64,000 bases of DNA from Thauera sp. K11 (lineage in GTDB: Bacteria > Pseudomonadota > Gammaproteobacteria > Burkholderiales > Rhodocyclaceae), in NCBI RefSeq assembly GCF_002354895.1, contig NZ_CP023439.1, positions 2,852,001 to 2,916,000 on the forward strand. The letters run 5' to 3'. The translations under genes were made by a program, and so were the position numbers. Below are positions 17,022 to 25,590 of this stretch, piece by piece. Within the stretch, counting starts at the first letter, position 1; each line of letters opens with the position of its first letter. The notes under the pieces are model-generated. The model ran no database searches, was not told where the DNA came from, and saw nothing but the letters and a program-made list of their open reading frames with translations.

Positions 17022-18902
17022 TCAGCCGGGGATTTCCTCGGCAGGCACGGGAACGAGGGCCGAGCGCGGCACCCCCAGCATCGCGTTGCTGCCGCCCAGG
17101 AGTTCCTTCATGTCCAGGATCAGCACGATCTGCCCGTTCGACAGCGTCGTGACGCCGGCCACGCCCTTGGGCCGGAAATCGTCGAGCGACTTGATGACCG
17201 CGTCTTCGCGGCCGGCGAAGCTGTCGATGGCGAGCACGAAGGACAATTCCGCCGTCTGCATCAGCACGCCGTAGCCGGGCACCTGCTCCTGCGGCCAGCC
17301 CAGCAGGCCCGACAGCGGGAGGATGGGCAGCACCTCGCCGCGCACCACCATCGTGGCGCGCCCGCCGACGTCCTGCACCATGGCGGGTTCGATCGGCAGG
17401 ATCTCGCGCACCATGGACAGCGGCACGGCGAAGGGCTGATCGCCCAGCCTGACCAGCAGCACCGGCAGGATGGCCAGCGTCAGCGGCAGGCTGATGACGA
17501 AGGTGGTGCCCTTGCCAGGCTGGGAACGGATATCGATCGTGCCGTTGAGCTTCTGGATGTTGGTGCGCACCACGTCCATGCCCACGCCGCGGCCGGACAC
17601 GTCGGAAACCTTCTCCGCCATCGAGAAGCCGGGCAGGAAGATCAGGTTGTAGCTCTGGCGCTCGTCCAGCGTGCTCGCCTCTTCCTCGGAGAGCAGCCCC
17701 TTGGCGACGGCCTTGGCGCGCAGGCGCTCGGCATCCATGCCGCGCCCCTCGTCGGCCACCAGGATGACGATGTGGTCGCCCTCCTGGCGCGCTTCGAGAC
17801 GCACCGCCGATTTCGACGGCTTGCCGGCCGCCGCGCGCTCGGCCGCGCTCTCCACGCCATGATCGACCGCATTGCGGATCAGGTGGATGATCGGATCGGA
17901 GAGATCTTCGATCATCGTCTTGTCGATCTCGGTCTCCTCGCCGGCGAGGACCAGTTCCACATCCTTGCCGAGGTTGCGCGCGAGATCGCGCGCGATGCGC
18001 GGATATTTCTGGAACAGGCGGCCGATCGGCTGCATGCGCGTCTTCATGACCGCGTTCTGCAGATCGGACACGAGCAGGTCGAGCTGGCTGACCGCGAGAT
18101 CGAGCGCATGCAGCGTCTCGGTGTCGTTGCGCCCGCTGAGGATGTCGCTGCGCAGCGCGTTGAGGCGGTTCTTGGTGAGGCCGATCTCGCCCGACAGGTT
18201 GAGCACCTGGTCGAGGCGCGCGGTGTCGACGCGGATCGAATTGTCGCGCACGCGTTCGGTCTCGCGCCTGCCGACCGGTCCGCTCACGCCCGGCCTGTCG
18301 GTGGCGCGACGCCCCAGCGCCGCATCGATGATCTTCTCCTGCGCGACCGGCGGCTCCACGGCCTGCACCGCCGGCGAGCCGGCTGCCACGGCCGGCACCG
18401 GCACCGCGGCGACCGCGCTCAGCAGCAGTTGCCAGTCGGGCCCGGCGCCACCCTGTGCCGGCACCGCCGCGGCGGTGCCGGCCGCGGCGGGCCGGACCGG
18501 CTGCGCGGCCACGCCCTGGATGGCCCCCTGCAGGCTCCCGAGCAGCACCGGATCGGCCGTGCGCGGCAGGACGCCGTGCTCGAGGTCGCGGAACATGTCG
18601 CGCACCGCCGCGGTCGCCGCGAGGATGACGTCCATCGTATCCGCCGTCACGGCGAGTTCGCCGTTGCGCAGCCGGTCGAACAGGTTCTCGGTGAGATGGC
18701 ACAGCGTGACGAGTTCGCCCGCGTTGAGGAATCCCGCACCGCCCTTGATCGTGTGGAAGCCGCGGAATATGTCGTTGAGCAGGTTCCGGTCGGCGGGCGA
18801 GCGTTCCAGATCGACAAGCTTGTTGTCCACCCCGGACAGCAGATCGCCCGCTTCGACCAGGAAATCCTGCAGGAGGTCTTCCATGCCGGCAAAATCAGTC
18901 AT
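17022..18902 (-). CDS. cheA: Chemotaxis histidine kinase CheA
   Basis: The 626-residue protein has an HPt domain with the phosphorylated His50 in 'FRGFHTIKGGAGF', a dimerisation helix pair around 205-270 and an HATPase domain with N-box 'HLIRNAVDHGVES', 'DEGRGMDAERL' and 'SGRGVGMDVVRTNI'. A CheW-like regulatory domain follows to the end. The region between HPt and dimerisation domain is an Ala/Pro/Val-rich linker with no clear CheY-binding P2 domain. It is the last gene of the - strand cheV-cheV-cheY-cheZ-cheA run, 96 bp after cheZ. No cheW, cheR or cheB is in this window. Confidence 0.95.
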   Translation of the reverse strand: MTDFAGMEDLLQDFLVEAGDLLSGVDNKLVDLERSPADRNLLNDIFRGFHTIKGGAGFLNAGELVTLCHLTENLFDRLRNGELAVTADTMDVILAATAAVRDMFRDLEHGVLPRTADPVLLGSLQGAIQGVAAQPVRPAAAGTAAAVPAQGGAGPDWQLLLSAVAAVPVPAVAAGSPAVQAVEPPVAQEKIIDAALGRRATDRPGVSGPVGRRETERVRDNSIRVDTARLDQVLNLSGEIGLTKNRLNALRSDILSGRNDTETLHALDLAVSQLDLLVSDLQNAVMKTRMQPIGRLFQKYPRIARDLARNLGKDVELVLAGEETEIDKTMIEDLSDPIIHLIRNAVDHGVESAAERAAAGKPSKSAVRLEARQEGDHIVILVADEGRGMDAERLRAKAVAKGLLSEEEASTLDERQSYNLIFLPGFSMAEKVSDVSGRGVGMDVVRTNIQKLNGTIDIRSQPGKGTTFVISLPLTLAILPVLLVRLGDQPFAVPLSMVREILPIEPAMVQDVGGRATMVVRGEVLPILPLSGLLGWPQEQVPGYGVLMQTAELSFVLAIDSFAGREDAVIKSLDDFRPKGVAGVTTLSNGQIVLILDMKELLGGSNAMLGVPRSALVPVPAEEIPG

Positions 18903-18998
18903 CGCCTCACAGCTCCACGACGGCGCAGCGGTCGCGCGCCTTCATGCGGCAGGGGCCGGCCAGCACGCCGGCACGTCGCCCGCCGCGGTTCTCGATGG

Positions 18999-19949
18999 TC
19001 AGAATCCCAGGCTTTCGAGCAGATCGTCGACCTGCGCCTGGCTGGTCACGACGTCGTCCCGGCCCGCGGCGCTCACGACCGGCCCGTTCATCAATGCGGA
19101 CTGGCGCTCTTCCCGGATCTGCGGCGGCGCGGCCTCGAGCAGCACCTGCAGCAGTTGCGCCTCCAGCGTCTGCGCGAGTTCGACGACGCGCTTGATCACC
19201 TGGCCGGTGAGGTCCTGGAAATCCTGCGCCATCATGATCTCGAGTAGCTGCGCATTGGTCGTCCGGCTGGCATCGGCCACCCGGGCGACGAATGCGCGCG
19301 TGTCGCCGGCGAGCGCCTTGAACTCGTCTACCGACAGATCGTTGGCATAGAGCCTGTCCCATCGCCCGCCCAGTGCCTTCGCATCGGCGCCGAGCGCATC
19401 CTGGATCGGGCGTGCGACGTCGGTCGCGTTCAACACCCTGGCCGCAGCCTGTTCCGTCATGCGGGCGATGTAGCCCAGCCGCTCGCGCGCATCGGGAATG
19501 GCATCGGCCGCCTGCTGCAGCGCCTGGTCGTAGCCAAGCTCGCGCAGCGCGTCGTGCAGCCTGCGGGCCATCTGGCCGAGCTGGTTGAACACCGCGTCCG
19601 CGGGCACGCCCGGTGCATCCGGCGGCGCCGTGCCCTCGCCCTGCCCCTGCCAGCTTTCCGCCACCACCGCATCGAACAGCGCCTGCAGTTCGTCGTTGTC
19701 GCCGCCGGCGGCGGGTTCGGCCGCGCGCACGGCCTGCTCCGTCTGCCGCAACCCGCCGACGTCGGCCGCCACGCTGTCGAACAGCGCCTGCAGTTCGTCG
19801 CTGTCACCGGCGGAAGAGGCCCCCGGCTCGCCGCGCAGCGGCTCCACGCCGCCCGCAGCCACGGACGGAGACGCTGCGGCAATGCTGTCGAACAGCGCCT
19901 GCAACTCGTCGGAATCTCCTGCGTCGTCGAACTTCGGCCTCTTGGTCAT
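18999..19949 (-). CDS. cheZ: CheY-P phosphatase CheZ with triple N-terminal repeat
   Basis: I chose ATG 19949 ('MTKRPKFDDAGDSDELQALF') because AGGAG lies about 10 bases upstream. The 316-residue protein has the CheZ four-helix region with the catalytic 'MMAQDFQDLTGQVIKRVV' (Asp and Gln) and the C-terminal CheY-binding tail 'VDDLLESLGF'. The first ~110 residues are unusual: GDSDELQALFDSIAA, GDSDELQALFDSVAA and GDNDELQALFDAVVA occur in tandem, separated by Ala/Gly/Pro linkers. E. coli CheZ is about 214 residues, so this N-terminal part is an addition. Confidence 0.93.
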   Translation of the reverse strand: MTKRPKFDDAGDSDELQALFDSIAAASPSVAAGGVEPLRGEPGASSAGDSDELQALFDSVAADVGGLRQTEQAVRAAEPAAGGDNDELQALFDAVVAESWQGQGEGTAPPDAPGVPADAVFNQLGQMARRLHDALRELGYDQALQQAADAIPDARERLGYIARMTEQAAARVLNATDVARPIQDALGADAKALGGRWDRLYANDLSVDEFKALAGDTRAFVARVADASRTTNAQLLEIMMAQDFQDLTGQVIKRVVELAQTLEAQLLQVLLEAAPPQIREERQSALMNGPVVSAAGRDDVVTSQAQVDDLLESLGF

Positions 19950-19989
19950 CGCCAGGCTCCTGATTGGATCGGCATCGTGCGCGCCCGGC

Positions 19990-20391
19990 TCAGGCGGCGG
20001 CACTCCTGCCCATTCTCTCGAAAATCTTTTCCATCTTCTCGGCCAGCGTCGCCGCGGTGAATGGCTTCACGATGTAGCCGCTGGCACCCGCCTGAGCCGC
20101 GGCGATGATGTTCTCCTTCTTCGCTTCCGCCGTGATCATCAGCACCGGCAGATGCTTGAGCTGGGGCGTGCGGCGTATCGTCTGCAGCAGGGTGAGCCCG
20201 TCCATGTTCGGCATGTTCCAGTCGGTCACGACGAAATCGAACGGCGCCATGTTGAGCTTCTGCAAGGCGACGACGCCATCTTCGGCCTCGTCCACATTGG
20301 CGTACCCGAGCTCCTTGAGCAGGTTGCGGACGATGCGGCGCATCGTCGAGAAATCGTCTACCACCAGAAATCTGAGTTTGGGATCGGCCAT
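19990..20391 (-). CDS. cheY: Chemotaxis response regulator CheY
   Basis: This single receiver domain of 133 residues has the acidic pair in '[19 protein letters not shown]', phosphoacceptor Asp57 in '[16 protein letters not shown]', Thr in '[13 protein letters not shown]' and Lys109 in '[16 protein letters not shown]'. When phosphorylated it binds FliM and switches flagellar rotation. It lies 40 bp before cheZ and 31 bp after the downstream cheV gene, in one operon. Confidence 0.97.
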   Translation of the reverse strand: MADPKLRFLVVDDFSTMRRIVRNLLKELGYANVDEAEDGVVALQKLNMAPFDFVVTDWNMPNMDGLTLLQTIRRTPQLKHLPVLMITAEAKKENIIAAAQAGASGYIVKPFTAATLAEKMEKIFERMGRSAAA

Positions 20392-20422
20392 CGTCTTCTC
20401 CGTGTTGGGCGTCGTGTCCCGC

Positions 20423-21379
20423 TCACGCCTGTCCGGCCCGCTGCAACAGCGGCCGCAGCGTTTCCGCGAGCACGTCGGCGTCGAATTTTGCCACGTAGGA
20501 ATCCACTCCCACGCGCCTGCCCATCGCCCGGTTGGCCTCGGACGACAGCGACGAGTGCATCACCACCGGCACGCCTTCGAACCGCGGATCTCTCTTGATG
20601 TTGCGCGTCAGGACGTAGCCGTCCATCTCCGGCATCTCGGCATCGACCATGATGACGTCGATGTCGTCGGCCACGCTGCGCCCGGTCAGCGCCGCATGCG
20701 AAGCGATGCCCTCCAGCCTGTTCCACGCCTCGAGCCCGTTCTGCGCGTGCTTGTGGCGCACGCCGAGGCGGTCCAGCACCTCGGCGATCTTGCGCCGCGC
20801 CACCGACGAGTCGTCTACGAAGAAGACGTTCACCTCGTGGCCGTTGGCGACCGGCGCGATGTTGCCCACCACCGCCTCGCCGAAGGTGTTCGCGAGAATG
20901 GTCTCGACGTCGAGGATGGATACCAGGCGCCCGTCGTCGAGCTGGGTGATGGCGGTGATGAAGCCCGAGGTGCCGCTGGCCAGGTTCTCCGGCGCATGCA
21001 CCTTGTCCCAGTCCACCCGCACGATGCGGTCGACCGCCTGGACCAGGAAGCCAAGCGTGTGCTTGCTGTACTCGGTCACCATCATCGCCCCGCCGGATAC
21101 GACGGCGCGGCCCAGGCCGAGCACCGTGTTCAGCGACAGCACCGGGATCACGTTGCCGCGCAGCGAGATCAGGCCCTCCATGCCGTGCGGCATGTTGGGC
21201 GTGCGCGTGATGAAGGGCGTGCGCGACACTTCGCGCACCTTGAACACGTTGATGCCGAAACACTCGTCCGTGCCGAGCGAGAACAGCAGCAACTCCATGC
21301 GGTTGGAACCGGCGAGCCGCGTCCGGCCATCGACCGACTCGAACAGTTCGCTGTCGTCCTGGGCGTCGGAATTCAACAT
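20423..21379 (-). CDS. cheV: CheV chemotaxis coupling protein (second copy)
   Basis: ATG 21379 ('[20 protein letters not shown]') is preceded by GAGG; the frame is open 36 codons further, but that part overlaps the preceding cheV gene. The 318-residue protein joins a CheW-like domain ('[19 protein letters not shown]', '[15 protein letters not shown]') to a receiver domain with phosphoacceptor Asp in '[15 protein letters not shown]' and Lys in 'SYVAKFD'. It couples receptors to CheA and is adjusted by phosphorylation. It directly follows a paralogue after a 10-bp gap. Confidence 0.95.
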   Translation of the reverse strand: MLNSDAQDDSELFESVDGRTRLAGSNRMELLLFSLGTDECFGINVFKVREVSRTPFITRTPNMPHGMEGLISLRGNVIPVLSLNTVLGLGRAVVSGGAMMVTEYSKHTLGFLVQAVDRIVRVDWDKVHAPENLASGTSGFITAITQLDDGRLVSILDVETILANTFGEAVVGNIAPVANGHEVNVFFVDDSSVARRKIAEVLDRLGVRHKHAQNGLEAWNRLEGIASHAALTGRSVADDIDVIMVDAEMPEMDGYVLTRNIKRDPRFEGVPVVMHSSLSSEANRAMGRRVGVDSYVAKFDADVLAETLRPLLQRAGQA

Positions 21380-21389
21380 GATGCGTGCC

Positions 21390-22358
21390 TCAATTCTCTT
21401 CCCGAGCCGCATCGCCGGCGGCAAGCAGGCGGCCGATCGTCTGTGCGAGCCGCTGCGGCTCGAACTTCGATACGTACTCGTCGACACCCACGGAACGGCC
21501 GAGCTGCTGGTTCGACATGCCCGACAGCGAGGAATGCATGATCACCGGAATGCCCTCGAAGCGGCGGTCCGACTTGATGTGCTTGGTGAGGATGTAGCCG
21601 TCCATCTCCGGCATCTCGACGTCGGTCAGCACCAGGCTGACGAAGTCCTTGATCGCACGGCCGTGGGCCTGCGCATGGGCGGCGACCTTCTTCAGTTCCT
21701 CCCACGCCTGCCGGCCATTCACCGAGCCGATGTGGCGCACGCCCATGGCGTCGAGCGTCTGCGAGATCTGCCGGCGCGCCACCGACGAGTCGTCGGCGAA
21801 GTACACCGTGTGGGCGTCGGCGCCGGGCAGGTGGACGATCTCCCTGAAGAGCAGTTCGTCGTCGTAGCGGGTGGTTTCGGACAGCACGCGCTCGACGTCA
21901 AGCATCATCACCAGCCGGTTGTCTGCCAGCTCGGTCACCGCCGTCACCAGCCCGCCCATCTTGGCGACCAGCATGCCGGGCGGTACGCGCATCTGCGACC
22001 AGTCCAGGCGCAGGATGGTGTCGACGTTCTCGACCAGGAATCCCTGGGTATGGCCGTTGTATTCGGTGACGATCATGATGTCGCGCGCGCCGCCGCCGAT
22101 GCCCACGTAGCTGGCAAGGTCGACCACCGGCACCAGTTCGCCGCGCAGGCTGACCATGCCCTGCACCGCGGAAGGCATTTCGGGCGCGGCGGTGATCGCG
22201 GGCGTGCGCATCACTTCGCGGACCTTGAAGACGTTGATGCCGAAAGTCTCGCGCCGCCCGGTGCGCTCGTCGACGCCGAGCGTAAACAGCAGAATCTCCA
22301 GCTTGTTGGTACCCGCAAGCCGGGTGCGCGCGTCGATGTTCTTCAGTAGATCGGACAT
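21390..22358 (-). CDS. cheV: CheV chemotaxis coupling protein (first copy)
   Basis: This 322-residue protein has the same CheW-receiver architecture as its neighbour: '[19 protein letters not shown]', 'GMVSLRGELVPVVDLASY', receiver '[14 protein letters not shown]' and phosphoacceptor in '[17 protein letters not shown]'. The two copies share many identical segments, so they look like a tandem duplication that has diverged. It is the first gene after a clear FliA-type promoter at 22413-22439 and so heads the chemotaxis transcript. Confidence 0.95.
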   Translation of the reverse strand: MSDLLKNIDARTRLAGTNKLEILLFTLGVDERTGRRETFGINVFKVREVMRTPAITAAPEMPSAVQGMVSLRGELVPVVDLASYVGIGGGARDIMIVTEYNGHTQGFLVENVDTILRLDWSQMRVPPGMLVAKMGGLVTAVTELADNRLVMMLDVERVLSETTRYDDELLFREIVHLPGADAHTVYFADDSSVARRQISQTLDAMGVRHIGSVNGRQAWEELKKVAAHAQAHGRAIKDFVSLVLTDVEMPEMDGYILTKHIKSDRRFEGIPVIMHSSLSGMSNQQLGRSVGVDEYVSKFEPQRLAQTIGRLLAAGDAAREEN

Positions 22359-22412
22359 TTGGTTCTTCCGCCTGCGCGCCGCCGATGCGGATGATCGGCG
22401 GGGACCACCTGA

Positions 22413-22439
22413 TTATCGGCCGATCGCTGGCGGACTTGA
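22413..22439 (-). promoter_or_regulatory. Sigma-28 (FliA) promoter for cheV-cheV-cheY-cheZ-cheA
   Basis: On the - strand TCAAGTCC, then 11 bases, then GCCGATAA, against the FliA consensus TAAAGTTT-N11-GCCGATAA: the -10 is perfect and the spacing exact. It ends 54 bp before the start of the first cheV gene. Confidence 0.85.
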
Positions 22440-22478
22440 GGAGGCGGATCACCCGGGCCGGACGGACCCGGGCAAGGA

Positions 22479-23429
22479 TCACGCCGGCGGCTGCGGAACG
22501 GGGCGTGCGGCTTCCGCCTTCGCAGCCTCGCTGCGCAACGCCTCCTCGGCACGCTTGTTGAGCACGATGATGCTGATGCGCCGGTTGATCGGGTCGAGCC
22601 GGTCGTCGCGGTTCAGGTGCATGGTGTCCGCCAGGCCCACCACGCGCACCACCTTGCCCGCCTCGAGGCCGCCGGCGACGAGTTCGCGGCGCGCGGCGTT
22701 GGCGCGGTTGGCCGACAGTTCCCAGTTCGAGAAGCCGCGCTCCCCGCCGGCGTACTGGCCGGAGTCGGTATGGCCCGACAGGCTGACGCGGTTCTCCACG
22801 TCGTTGAGCGCATGGCCGATCGCCCGCAGCAGGTCGCGCGAATAAGGGCGCAGCTCGGCACTCGCCGACAGGAACATCGGCCGGTTCTGCTCGTCGACGA
22901 GCTGGATGCGCAGGCCCTCGTTGACGATGTCGATGAGGATCTGGTTCTTGAACTGGCGCAGCGTGGTGCTGGCTTCGATCAGGGCCTCGATCCGCCCCTG
23001 CAGATCGATGAGCTTCGCCCGTTCGCGCCGCATCTCGCCCTCCTCGCTGCTGCCGGTCGCGCCGGGGGCATCCCGCTGCACGTGGCTGGTCGCCGCATCC
23101 AGGTTGATCGCGCGGGTCGACTCCTTGTCGCCGCGCCGCACCTGGCCGACCGAGCGGCTCAGATCCTCGCCGCCGCCCTTGATGATGCTCGAACTGTCGC
23201 CCGAGCCCTCGCCCCCCTGCATCGCCACCTTGAGCGGATTCTGGAAGTAGTCCGCGATGCCTTCGAGGTCGCCCTGCGCGGTGGAGCCCAGCAGCCACAT
23301 CAGCAGGAAGAAGGCCATCATCGCGGTGACGAAGTCGGCATAGGCGATCTTCCAGGCGCCGCCATGGTGTCCGCCGCCGCCCTTCTTGATGCGCTTGACA
23401 ACGATGGGCTGCTGAGTGTCGTCGCTCAC
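22479..23429 (-). CDS. motB: Flagellar stator protein MotB
   Basis: The GTG start at 23429 overlaps the stop of a small reading frame that begins right after motA. The 316-residue protein has the single membrane helix with the proton-carrying Asp in 'AYADFVTAMMAFFLLMWLLG', a linker, and a C-terminal OmpA/peptidoglycan-binding domain ('VSLSGHTDSGQYAGG', 'NRRISIIVL'). With MotA it forms the H+-driven stator anchored to the cell wall. A FliA promoter for the next genes starts 40 bp after its stop. Confidence 0.96.
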   Translation of the reverse strand: MSDDTQQPIVVKRIKKGGGGHHGGAWKIAYADFVTAMMAFFLLMWLLGSTAQGDLEGIADYFQNPLKVAMQGGEGSGDSSSIIKGGGEDLSRSVGQVRRGDKESTRAINLDAATSHVQRDAPGATGSSEEGEMRRERAKLIDLQGRIEALIEASTTLRQFKNQILIDIVNEGLRIQLVDEQNRPMFLSASAELRPYSRDLLRAIGHALNDVENRVSLSGHTDSGQYAGGERGFSNWELSANRANAARRELVAGGLEAGKVVRVVGLADTMHLNRDDRLDPINRRISIIVLNKRAEEALRSEAAKAEAARPVPQPPA

Positions 23430-23566
23430 CGGACGGCCCTCCCCGCAGGAGCACGCCCTTCGGGCTGCCGGACCGAAGCGCTCGCCGCCATGCCCCGGCC
23501 GGCCGCGCCCGGCGCGGCGGAAAGGTCAGGAAGGCCGTAGCCGGCAGGCCGGAACGCGGGGTCCAT
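23426..23566 (-). CDS. 46-codon reading frame bridging motA and motB
   Basis: ATG 23566 lies two bases after the motA TGA, and the frame ends with a TGA that overlaps the motB GTG start (GTGA, 23429-23426). The product begins 'MDPAFRPAGYGLPDL' and ends 'GRAPAGRAVR'; it is rich in Ala, Gly, Pro and Arg and matches no family I know. It could be a translational coupler that carries ribosomes from motA to motB, or chance in GC-rich DNA. Confidence 0.4.
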   Translation of the reverse strand: MDPAFRPAGYGLPDLSAAPGAAGRGMAASASVRQPEGRAPAGRAVR

Positions 23567-23568
23567 CG

Positions 23569-24423
23569 TCAGCCCTTGCGGTTCTTGATTTCCTGCTCCA
23601 GCTCGGCAAAGCCGGGCCGGTCGGTCGAATACAGCACCTTGCGTCCGAACTCCACCGCCACCTGCGGCGCGTAGCCGTTCATGCTGGCGAGCAGCACCAC
23701 CTTCACGCACTGGTAGATCTTGCCGCCTTCTTCCACGCGCTGCTCGAGCTGGCTGGCGACCGGCCCCACGAAGCCGTACGCGAGGAGAATGCCGAGGAAG
23801 GTGCCGACCAGCGCACCGCCGATCATCTTGCCCAGCACGGCCGGCGGCTGGCCGACCGAACCCATCACGTTCACCACCCCCATCACCGCGACCACGATGC
23901 CGAAGGCGGGAACCGAGTCGGCCAGCTTGGACACGAGGTGGGGCGCGGTGTGCGCCTCCTGGTGGTGGGTCTCGATCTCGATGTCCATCAGGTTCTCGAT
24001 CTCGAAGGCGTTCAGGTTGCCGCCCACCATCATGCGCAGGTAGTCGGTCAGGAACTCGATGACGTGATGATCCGACGTGACGCCCGGATACTTCGAGAAG
24101 ATCGGGCTCGAATCCGGGTTCTCGATGTCGTTCTCGATCGACATGAGCCCCTCCTTGCGCACCTTGGCCAGGATCTCGAACAGCATGGCCAGCAGATCGA
24201 CATAGAGCGCCTTGTTGTAGGGCGAGCCCTTCAGCGCCATCGGCAGCGCGGCGACGGTCGCCTTGAGCGCCTTCGGTCCGTTGCTGGCGACGAAGCCGCC
24301 TATCATCAGGCCGAAGATGGCGAGGTACTCCATCGGCACCCACAGGGCGCCCAGGCTGCCATGCACGGCATAGGTACCGACCGATGCTGCCAGGATGATG
24401 ACGTAGCCAATGATCAGGAACAC
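23569..24423 (-). CDS. motA: Flagellar stator protein MotA
   Basis: The start is GTG 24423 with GGAG nine bases upstream. The 284-residue protein has four membrane helices, for example 'MFLIIGYVIILAASVGTYAV', 'YLAIFGLMIGGFVAS', and 'SVPAFGIVVAVMGVVNVMGS' with its functional Pro, plus 'ALVGTFLGILLAYGFVGPVA'. The large cytoplasmic loop carries the charged residues that contact FliG. It is the proton channel subunit with MotB. A FliA promoter and an upstream terminator make motAB a separate class-3 transcript from flhDC. Confidence 0.96.
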   Translation of the reverse strand: MFLIIGYVIILAASVGTYAVHGSLGALWVPMEYLAIFGLMIGGFVASNGPKALKATVAALPMALKGSPYNKALYVDLLAMLFEILAKVRKEGLMSIENDIENPDSSPIFSKYPGVTSDHHVIEFLTDYLRMMVGGNLNAFEIENLMDIEIETHHQEAHTAPHLVSKLADSVPAFGIVVAVMGVVNVMGSVGQPPAVLGKMIGGALVGTFLGILLAYGFVGPVASQLEQRVEEGGKIYQCVKVVLLASMNGYAPQVAVEFGRKVLYSTDRPGFAELEQEIKNRKG

Positions 24424-24466
24424 CGCTCACTCCACCGAAGGCCCCGGAAAGGGGTGTCGCATCAAT

Positions 24467-24493
24467 TTAACGTCGCGCCCCGCGCAAACTTGA
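24467..24493 (-). promoter_or_regulatory. Sigma-28 (FliA) promoter for motAB
   Basis: On the - strand TCAAGTTT-N11-GACGTTAA compares with TAAAGTTT-N11-GCCGATAA: 7 of 8 in the -35, 6 of 8 in the -10, exact spacing. It lies 43 bp before the motA GTG. Confidence 0.75.
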
Positions 24494-24517
24494 ACGCCGC
24501 ACCGGCGCCGGACGCAC

Positions 24518-24554
24518 AAAAAAGACGGGCTGTCCGCAACGCGGACAGCCCGTC
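24518..24554 (-). terminator. Rho-independent terminator after flhC
   Basis: A perfect 14-bp stem (24524-24537 with 24541-24554), a 3-base loop and six U residues on the - strand, 21 bp after the flhC stop. It separates the flhDC transcript from motAB. Confidence 0.95.
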
Positions 24555-24575
24555 GGTACCAAGCGCCGGCGGCGG

Positions 24576-25127
24576 TCAGGCGACCGCGGCGGCACGCGCC
24601 CTGCGCGCAGCCGGGCGACGCGACTTTCCCGCCCGCGACGGCATGTTGCAGAGGCCGCAGACGTAGGCGTGGGTGGGATCGTAGGCGTGCGCGACGTAGT
24701 GTCCGCCGCAGCAGGTGCACCTGGCCATCTGCAGCAGATCCGCGTCGAAGAAGCGCACCAGGGTCCAGGCGCGGGTCAGGCTCAGGACCGGCTCCATGCC
24801 CTCGGCGTCGATGTGGTCGAGGTAGAGGTGATAAGCCTTGATGGTCGCATCCAGCCCGGTGATGCCGGCGCGCTGCCCGTAGAAGCGGTGCAGCCCCATG
24901 AACAGGGACGCGTGCACGTTCGGCTGCCAGGTCATGAACCAGTCGGTGGAGAAGGGCAGCATGCCCTTCGGCGGCGATGCGCCGCGCACCTCCTTGTAGA
25001 TCTTGAGCAGCTTCTCGCGGCTGAGCCGGGTCTCGACCTCAAGCATCTGCATGCGGGCCCCCAACTGCACCATTTCCACCGCGCGGCGGATGTCCTGCGC
25101 CTCGTCGATGACACGCTTGTTCTTCAT
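24576..25127 (-). CDS. flhC: Flagellar master regulator subunit FlhC
   Basis: I chose ATG 25127 ('MKNKRVIDEAQDIRRAVEMV') because AGGAG lies just upstream and the gap to flhD is then 10 bp. The 183-residue protein has the FlhC helical body ('LLKIYKEVRGASPPKGMLPF' with 'STDWFMTWQPNVHAS') and the four zinc-binding Cys in 'ARCTCCGGHYV' and 'YVCGLCNMP'. With FlhD it forms the FlhD4C2 activator of flagellar class-2 genes. A strong terminator follows the stop. Confidence 0.97.
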   Translation of the reverse strand: MKNKRVIDEAQDIRRAVEMVQLGARMQMLEVETRLSREKLLKIYKEVRGASPPKGMLPFSTDWFMTWQPNVHASLFMGLHRFYGQRAGITGLDATIKAYHLYLDHIDAEGMEPVLSLTRAWTLVRFFDADLLQMARCTCCGGHYVAHAYDPTHAYVCGLCNMPSRAGKSRRPAARRARAAAVA

Positions 25128-25137
25128 CCTAGGCTCC

Positions 25138-25455
25138 TCAGGCCGCCTCTTCCGCCGCCCTGCCCGCCGCGATGATCGCAGCATGCAGGCTGGCGCTGGC
25201 GGCATCCCGCCCCTCGCCGCTCATCAGACGGGCCAGGTCCGCGTCGTCGAAGCGGAAGCACGGCATCAGCATCTGGTTGCTGGCGAGCTTCACCAGCTTC
25301 GCGGCAGACAGGTCGCAGATCAGGTCGGCGAACTTCTCGCCGATGCCCAGCCTGTACAGCGCCGTGGCACGGTCGCTGCGCAGCATCTGCTGGGCGAGCA
25401 TCAGATAGGCAAGGTTCAGTTCCCGTATCTCGACCTGAAAATCGGGGCGGCTCAT
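25138..25455 (-). CDS. flhD: Flagellar master regulator subunit FlhD
   Basis: This 105-residue helical protein begins 'MSRPDFQVEIRELNLAYLML' and continues 'AQQMLRSDRATALYRLGI', the conserved FlhD core. FlhD dimers pair with FlhC. GGGAG lies about 10 bases before ATG 25455. The region upstream (25456-25560) is unusually AT-rich for this genome and contains two GCAAGTTA repeats, so control of the flagellar cascade is probably exercised here. Confidence 0.96.
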   Translation of the reverse strand: MSRPDFQVEIRELNLAYLMLAQQMLRSDRATALYRLGIGEKFADLICDLSAAKLVKLASNQMLMPCFRFDDADLARLMSGEGRDAASASLHAAIIAAGRAAEEAA

Positions 25456-25487
25456 GAATTCTGCTCCCTGTCAGGGATCAACGTGGC

Positions 25488-25522
25488 GCAAGTTAAAGTA
25501 ATTTCTAGCTTGCAGCAAGTTA
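25488..25522. promoter_or_regulatory. AT-rich flhD upstream region with GCAAGTTA direct repeats
   Basis: GCAAGTTA occurs at 25488-25495 and 25515-25522, 27 bp apart; the second overlaps a short palindrome CTTGC-A-GCAAG (25509-25519). The segment lies 33-67 bp before the flhD start. It may hold regulator sites and the promoter; I cannot fix the -10 and -35 with confidence. Confidence 0.5.
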
Positions 25523-25590
25523 CAAATTCACGTCGCCGCGACACGCGTCGCACGAAAGCAACACCCGGAGAGACGGCCCGGACCGTCCGT

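Noticed and set aside
19600..19949. DNA tandem repeat or CRISPR-like array in cheZ
   Set aside because: The repeats are protein motifs with irregular linkers in a coding frame, not equal-sized DNA repeats with spacers.
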